A stretch of DNA of 10,432 bases, taken from JADGHX01 sp035760965 (lineage in GTDB: Bacteria > Pseudomonadota > Gammaproteobacteria > Steroidobacterales > Steroidobacteraceae). This document shows positions 6,677-10,432 of this stretch, piece by piece. The stretch is from positions 1 to 10,432 of the forward strand of contig DASTRY010000059.1 in the NCBI GenBank assembly GCA_035760965.1, given 5' to 3'. A program made the translations under genes and the position numbers. The notes beneath the pieces were generated by a model that saw only the letters and a program-made list of their open reading frames with translations, searched no databases and was not told where the DNA came from. Numbering within the stretch: the first letter of the stretch is position 1; each line of letters begins with the position of its first letter.

Positions 6677-7462
6677 ATGTCCCGCAACGCGCTCGGAATC
6701 GCTCGCATGAAATCCTTCATCGCCCCTGTCGTCGTTCTTCTCACCCTCGCCACTTGCCTGCACTCGCCCACTGCAGCGGCAGGGGTCGTGGAGCTCAACC
6801 AGCAACTGATTACCGCCGTGATGTCGAATCAGGCGGCACAGGTGCGCGCGGCGATCGATGCCGGCGCGGACGTCAATGCGGATATCGGCGATGGACGCAC
6901 CCCGCTCATCTTGGCCGTCATGTCGACGCGACCGGATGCAGTTCGCGCGCTGCTCGAGAAAGGGGCCGACCCGAATCGATGTGCCCATGACGCGGCGATC
7001 GGCAATGCGCTAACGGCCGCATTCTTCGCGATGAACGGCGTCGAGCTGCGCGGCGAGGCAGACTCGCCGGACGCTCGCAATCATGCCGCCGCGCTGGACG
7101 TGCTGAAGCTCGTTGCCGAGCGCAAGCCGGATTTCAACCATCAGGCGCGCCGCGCCGGCACCTCGCAGACCGCGCTGATGATGGCGGCGCAAGCCGGCGC
7201 GGCCGATGCCGTCGAGATATTGCTCGCCGCCGGCGCCGACCCGAACGCCATGAACGGCGGGAAGTACACGGCGCTCGACTATGCCGTTGAGCGTGCGCCA
7301 GGCTGGTCGCAAGTGCCGGTCGCTAATCGCGTCGCCATTGTGCGCATGTTGCTCGCGGCCGGCGCGCGCAAAGATCGCAAAGGCGCGGATGGCCTGACGC
7401 CCATCGAACGCGCCACGCGCGCCGGCAACGCGGAAATTCGTGCGCTGCTCGCGGCGCGATGA
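6677..7462 (+). CDS. exported ankyrin-repeat protein
   Basis: The ORF is 261 aa, beginning 33 bases after the GT2 gene. The second ATG (6707, residue 11) is the likelier start because it opens a standard signal peptide: Lys2, then FIAPVVVLLTLATCLHSPTAAA, with cleavage expected after AAA. Mature sequence has about five ankyrin units: residues 41-72 (AIDAGADVNADIGDG), 73-103 (TPLILAVMSTRPDAVRALLEKGADPN), 163-193 (TALMMAAQAGAADAVEILLAAGADPN), 194-232 (TALDYAVERA with a long insert) and 238-261 (LTPIERATRAGNAEIRALLAA). A less regular stretch lies at 104-154. Ankyrin repeats are protein-binding scaffolds; the partner is unknown. The periplasmic location is inferred from the signal. The LATC tetrad looks a little like a lipobox but has Thr in place of the usual small residue before Cys. 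It may be read through from the GT2 gene, and it converges on the VOC gene. Confidence 0.88.
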   Translation: MSRNALGIARMKSFIAPVVVLLTLATCLHSPTAAAGVVELNQQLITAVMSNQAAQVRAAIDAGADVNADIGDGRTPLILAVMSTRPDAVRALLEKGADPNRCAHDAAIGNALTAAFFAMNGVELRGEADSPDARNHAAALDVLKLVAERKPDFNHQARRAGTSQTALMMAAQAGAADAVEILLAAGADPNAMNGGKYTALDYAVERAPGWSQVPVANRVAIVRMLLAAGARKDRKGADGLTPIERATRAGNAEIRALLAAR

Positions 7463-7493
7463 ACCGGACGCAGGGAGGGTTCGCGACAGGCCG

Positions 7494-8549
7494 TCACTTC
7501 TTCGGATGCTCGAAGAGCTCGACGAACGCACCCACGTCCGGATCGCGCACCATCACTTCGCGCGTGCCGCTCCGCATCGTGACGATGCCGTCCGACACCA
7601 TCTTGGCTCCTGCCGCCTTCACGCGCGGCAGGAACGCATCGAGGCCCTCCACTTCGAAGCCGAGATATCCGACGCCGATGTCGGTGATCCCGTAGCGCTC
7701 GACGGGCTTCTTGCGGTTCTGGAAGTCGACCAGCTCGAGATTCATCCGACCGCCCGGCGCGGACGGCTGCGTGAACGATTCGTTGAAGAAGCGCAGCACG
7801 TTGCCGTGCCCGCCGACCGCGGAGTCGTAGAAATCGCCCTGGAGCCACGGCGGATCGGCCGACCCTTGCAGCTGCCCGCCGAACAAGGTCTCGTAGAATG
7901 CGCGCGCTTTGGCCGCATCGAGCACGATGAGCCCCACGTGGCTCACGCCGGGTACGAACGCCGGACGGGCGGGGCGGCCATTCTCCGCAGGCGCGGCCGG
8001 TCGCCGGTCGATGATCTCGATGTCGAGCCCATCCGGGTCCGTCATGTACGCGAGCATTCCCTTCGTCTGCCCGGGCGGCGCGATCAGCTCGCCGCCCCAC
8101 GAGCGTGCACGCAGCAGTCCGCTCGCCTTCAATTTCGCCCAGGTCGCCGCCGCATCGGGAACGACGAGCCCGAAGTGCGTGGCGCCCGGCTCCCACGCCG
8201 TATGCTCGGCCATGTTCTTGCGCTCGAGGCCGCGCAGCTCACGCAGATACACGACGAAGCGCTGGGCGGTCGCTTCGTTGTTGACGAACATCTTGGCCAT
8301 GCGCGTCTCGACGCCCCTGACCCCATAGAGATGCTCGACCACGTCGTCCTTGCGCCAAGCCGAGCTTGCCGCGGGGTCCTGGCTGAACCCGATCGCTTTG
8401 TAGAACGCGACCGAGGCATCGAGATCGCCGACCATGCGGCCGACGAAGGAGAGCCCGACGACCTTGCCCTCGTCAGCCGCCGGGGCCAGTGCCGACCACC
8501 CGACGACGAGAGCGCACGCACACATCCAGGCAGCCCGCGTTCTTGTCAT
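7494..8549 (-). CDS. exported two-domain VOC (glyoxalase/bleomycin-resistance fold) protein
   Basis: A 351-aa protein. Residues 1-25 (ending WSALAPAAD) are a signal peptide, unusual for VOC enzymes, which are mostly cytoplasmic. Domain 1 is about residues 30-182 and starts VGLSFVGRMVGDLDASVAFYKAIGF; domain 2 is about 200-348 and starts VSHVGLIVLDAAKARAFYETLFG. A Pro/Ala-rich linker (RRPAAPAENGRPARPA) joins them. VOC enzymes bind a metal with two His/Gln and two Glu from paired modules. Domain 1 has H125 and E178 but Phe36 where the first His is expected; domain 2 has H204 and E344 but Tyr295 where the second His is expected. Metal-dependent catalysis therefore looks altered in each domain, and the substrate is unknown. 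The start at ATG 8547-8549 has a G-rich ribosome site (GGGGGGGAA) just upstream. The gene is divergent from the antiporter, 61 bases apart, and its end is 31 bases from the converging ankyrin gene. Confidence 0.9.
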   Translation of the reverse strand: MTRTRAAWMCACALVVGWSALAPAADEGKVVGLSFVGRMVGDLDASVAFYKAIGFSQDPAASSAWRKDDVVEHLYGVRGVETRMAKMFVNNEATAQRFVVYLRELRGLERKNMAEHTAWEPGATHFGLVVPDAAATWAKLKASGLLRARSWGGELIAPPGQTKGMLAYMTDPDGLDIEIIDRRPAAPAENGRPARPAFVPGVSHVGLIVLDAAKARAFYETLFGGQLQGSADPPWLQGDFYDSAVGGHGNVLRFFNESFTQPSAPGGRMNLELVDFQNRKKPVERYGITDIGVGYLGFEVEGLDAFLPRVKAAGAKMVSDGIVTMRSGTREVMVRDPDVGAFVELFEHPKK

Positions 8550-8610
8550 GATTCCCCCCCATTTGACGACCCATCTATTCTAGGGACCCGCCTCCTCGCC
8601 GAAGAGAACG
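8550..8610. promoter_or_regulatory. divergent intergenic region between VOC gene and antiporter
   Basis: This 61-base gap must hold 5' signals for both the minus-strand VOC gene and the plus-strand antiporter. The only clear element is the G-rich ribosome site of the VOC gene, seen as a run of C on the plus strand at about 8554-8560. No convincing -35/-10 pair can be named by eye, and the antiporter has only a weak AAGAG ribosome site. Confidence 0.4.
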
Positions 8611-10218
8611 ATGATCGAGACCATCCAGCTTCTGGTCGCACTGCTGATCGTAGTGGCCGGCATCGCCGTTCTCTCCACGAGACTGGCCATTCCGAGTGCC
8701 ATCCTGCTCGTGATTGCCGGCGACATTCTCGCGCTCATTCCCGGGCTGCCCACCATCACGCTCGCGCCCGAATTCGTGCTGTTGATGGTGCTGCCGCCGC
8801 TCATCTATTCCGCGGCGGTCGCGATGAGCTGGCGCGAGTTCAAGTTCAATCTGCGGCCGATCACGCTGCTTGCGGTGGGTTGCGTCGTGTTCACGGCGGT
8901 GGCGGCCGCGGCCGCGACTCACTGGCTGCTCGGGTTCCCGTGGGAAGTCGGGTTCGTGCTCGGCGCGATCGTGTCGCCGCCCGATGCGGTGGCGCCGCTT
9001 TCCATCGCACGACGCATGCAGATTCCGCACCGCATTCTGGTCGTGCTCGAGGGCGAGGGGCTCGCGAACGATGCGACCGCGCTCATCCTGTACCGCTTCG
9101 CAATCGGAGCGGTCAGCGTCGGGGCGTTCTCGCTCGGCAAGGCGGCCGCGACGTTCAGCATCATCGTGGTGGGCGAGCTCGTGTGGGGTCTCGCCGTGGG
9201 GTGGCTGATGCTCCGCTTGCGGCGCTGGGCCCGTGACCCGCGCGTCGAGATCACGCTGTCCCTCCTCACGCCGTATCTCGCGTACTGGCCGCCGGAATAT
9301 CTCGGCGGTTCCGGCGTGCTCGCGACCGTCACCGCCGGCCTGTACATCAGCTGGAACGGTCTGCGGCTCATCAGTGCGGCCACGCGTCTGCAAGGCATCT
9401 TCTTCTGGGACTTGCTGACCTACCTGACCGAGGGCCTCGTGTTCCTGATCACGGGTCTGCAGGCGCGCACACTGCTGTCGCGGATACAGATGTTCACGGG
9501 CCGCGAGCTCGTCGTGTCCGCGCTCGTGGTGTGCGTTGTCGTGATCCTCGCGCGCTTCGTCTGGATCTATCCCGCGACGTATCTGCCGCGCCGCCTGAGC
9601 GCGGCGCTCGCCCGTCGCGATCCCTCGCCGCCGTGGCAGTATCCGTTCGCGCTCTCCTTCACGGGCGTGCGCGGCATCGTCTCGCTGGCCGCGGCTCTCG
9701 CCATTCCCCTCACGACGGCCACCGGCGATCCGTTTCCGTATCGCGATCTCATCCTGTTCCTGACGTTCGCGGTGATTCTCGTGACGCTCGTCGGCCAGGG
9801 GCTGATGCTTCCGGCAGTCATCCGCTGGCTCGGGCTCGCGAACGCTGGCGCGCTCGAGCGTGCCGACGATCGCGTGGAAGAGCTGACTGCGCGGCGGCTG
9901 GCCATCGAGGCCGCCATCCAGCGCCTCGATGCGCTCGGTGCCGAGAGCACGTACACCGATGAATTCCTCGAGCCCGTACGCAGTCGCTACCGCGAGCGCC
10001 TTCGCCATGTCGCCCACAGCAACTCGAAGGACGAGGATCACCGCCGATTGAGCAAAGCGCACGACGACATCGAGCTCGAGCTCATCGAGACGGAACGGCA
10101 GGCGCTCAACGACTTGTACCGCGACGGCGCCGTGAAGGACGAGGCGCGCCGACGCATCGAGCGCGCGCTCGATTTGCGGGAGGCGCATCTGCGGAGCCTG
10201 CGCGGCGACCCGGACTGA
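8611..10218 (+). CDS. CPA1-family (NhaP-type) Na+/H+ antiporter
   Basis: A secondary transporter of the inner membrane that exchanges Na+ (or K+) for protons. It is 535 aa, with about twelve hydrophobic segments in residues 1-425. Conserved CPA1 motifs are present: LVLPPLIYSAA-like (60-69), SPPDAVAP (122-129, the discontinuous-helix motif with its Asp), LEGEGLANDATALILYRFA (146-164) with the paired Asn153-Asp154 of the ion site, and TGVRGIVSLAAALAIPL (351-367). The C-terminal 110 residues are charged, cytoplasmic and helical (ELTARRLAIEAAIQRLDAL, then DDIELELIETERQALNDLYRD), as in bacterial CPA1 members, where this tail often regulates activity or dimerises. ATG 8611 is the only sensible start and has a weak AAGAG upstream. 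Ion preference cannot be read from the sequence. A long minus-strand ORF covers the same bases but is a high-GC shadow. Confidence 0.94.
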   Translation: MIETIQLLVALLIVVAGIAVLSTRLAIPSAILLVIAGDILALIPGLPTITLAPEFVLLMVLPPLIYSAAVAMSWREFKFNLRPITLLAVGCVVFTAVAAAAATHWLLGFPWEVGFVLGAIVSPPDAVAPLSIARRMQIPHRILVVLEGEGLANDATALILYRFAIGAVSVGAFSLGKAAATFSIIVVGELVWGLAVGWLMLRLRRWARDPRVEITLSLLTPYLAYWPPEYLGGSGVLATVTAGLYISWNGLRLISAATRLQGIFFWDLLTYLTEGLVFLITGLQARTLLSRIQMFTGRELVVSALVVCVVVILARFVWIYPATYLPRRLSAALARRDPSPPWQYPFALSFTGVRGIVSLAAALAIPLTTATGDPFPYRDLILFLTFAVILVTLVGQGLMLPAVIRWLGLANAGALERADDRVEELTARRLAIEAAIQRLDALGAESTYTDEFLEPVRSRYRERLRHVAHSNSKDEDHRRLSKAHDDIELELIETERQALNDLYRDGAVKDEARRRIERALDLREAHLRSLRGDPD

Positions 10219-10230
10219 CGGAAGTGGTGA

Positions 10231-10254
10231 GCGCGCTCGGCGACCGAAGCGCGC
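10231..10254 (+). terminator. strong GC hairpin downstream of the antiporter, possible terminator
   Basis: Bases 10231-10240 (GCGCGCTCGG) pair with 10244-10254 (CCGAAGCGCGC) through a 10-bp stem with one bulged A and a three-base CGA loop, 12 bases after the antiporter stop. No T-run follows, so if it ends transcription it does so as a U-less hairpin or together with Rho. It could also simply protect the 3' end of the mRNA. Confidence 0.45.
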
Positions 10255-10304
10255 GGGCTCGAACGCAGGTAGAGTGTGCGCCGGTGTCGATAACTGAAAC
10301 GGCA

Positions 10305-10432
10305 ATGACGATGGCTGCAAGCCCGCTGAAACTGATTTCCTCGATGGCAACGCGTGAAGTGCTGGCGGAGCTCGCCGCGCGCTTCCGGGAGCAGACCGGC
10401 CGCGCCGTGGTGACGGAAGCGGCGGGGGGCGT
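10305..10432 (+). CDS. ModA-like substrate-binding protein, N-terminal fragment (runs off the window)
   Basis: The reading frame gives MTMAASPLKLISSMATREVLAELAARFREQTGRAVVTEAAGG and continues past the window edge. The pattern of LKLISSMA, then ELAARFREQTG, then a V-rich strand and EAAGG matches the first lobe of molybdate-type (ModA) and related extracellular substrate-binding domains. No signal peptide is visible, unlike periplasmic ModA, which points to a cytoplasmic or non-transport version, or to a later or earlier start. ATG 10311 and GTG 10284 are in-frame alternatives, and none of the three has a clear ribosome site. It follows the antiporter and its hairpin on the same strand. The ligand cannot be inferred. 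Confidence 0.65.
   Translation, partial: MTMAASPLKLISSMATREVLAELAARFREQTGRAVVTEAAGG

Noticed and set aside
5650..6990. 446-codon plus-strand ORF overlapping the GT2 and ankyrin genes
   Set aside because: It is Arg/Gly/Ala-rich with no motif, while the overlapping frames hold intact GT2, GtrA and ankyrin signatures.
7440..9236. 598-codon plus-strand ORF spanning the VOC gene and part of the antiporter
   Set aside because: It covers two genes with recognisable families in other frames and itself has a shadow-like composition.
8575..10350. 591-codon minus-strand ORF opposite the antiporter
   Set aside because: The product is dominated by Arg, His, Glu and Asp with no domain pattern, typical of the antisense of a GC-rich membrane-protein gene. 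The plus strand carries clear CPA1 motifs.

Overview
The window is GC-rich and reads like the chromosome of a proteobacterium. A two-domain VOC protein, a DoxX-type membrane protein, a GT2-GtrA glycosyltransferase and a CPA1 antiporter all fit that, but no marker gene here allows a finer placement. It divides into a decayed mobile/defence stretch (1 to about 2640) and an ordinary chromosomal stretch (about 2660 to the end).

Decayed stretch. Bases 1-458 are the end of a CRISPR array: one partial and six complete 36-bp repeats separated by six 35-38 bp spacers. After 130 bases without a recognisable gene comes an IS30-family insertion sequence (589-1795). Its 25-bp terminal inverted repeats match at 24 of 25 positions. 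Its transposase keeps all three DDE residues but is split by one extra A in an A-run. The right end of the IS abuts the middle of a broken gene (about 1796-2427) for a DUF4351/Rpn-type PD-(D/E)XK family protein, which has lost its N-terminus and carries two frameshifts. Directly after it, about 2438-2638 is a cas2 remnant visible only when two reading frames are combined. No other cas gene is visible, so the array may be an orphan, or it may be served by cas genes outside the window.

Chromosomal stretch. A DoxX-like membrane protein lies on the minus strand (2669-3496). A minus-strand polytopic membrane protein with a possible GT-C glycosyltransferase layout (3780-5444) is divergent from a polyprenyl-phosphate-type GT2 glycosyltransferase with a C-terminal GtrA-like membrane domain (5480-6643). 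The simplest reading is that the GT2 enzyme loads a sugar on a lipid carrier and the membrane protein uses it or a related donor. An exported ankyrin-repeat protein follows (ORF 6677-7462) and converges on an exported two-domain VOC/glyoxalase-fold protein (7494-8549, minus). Divergent from that is a CPA1/NhaP-type Na+/H+ antiporter (8611-10218), followed by a strong GC hairpin. The window closes on the 5' end of a ModA-like substrate-binding protein (10305 onward).

I see no clearly new system. The most informative content is the CRISPR-cas locus in decay, with cas2 and DUF4351 remnants hidden across reading frames beside an IS30 element whose flanks suggest an adjacent deletion.
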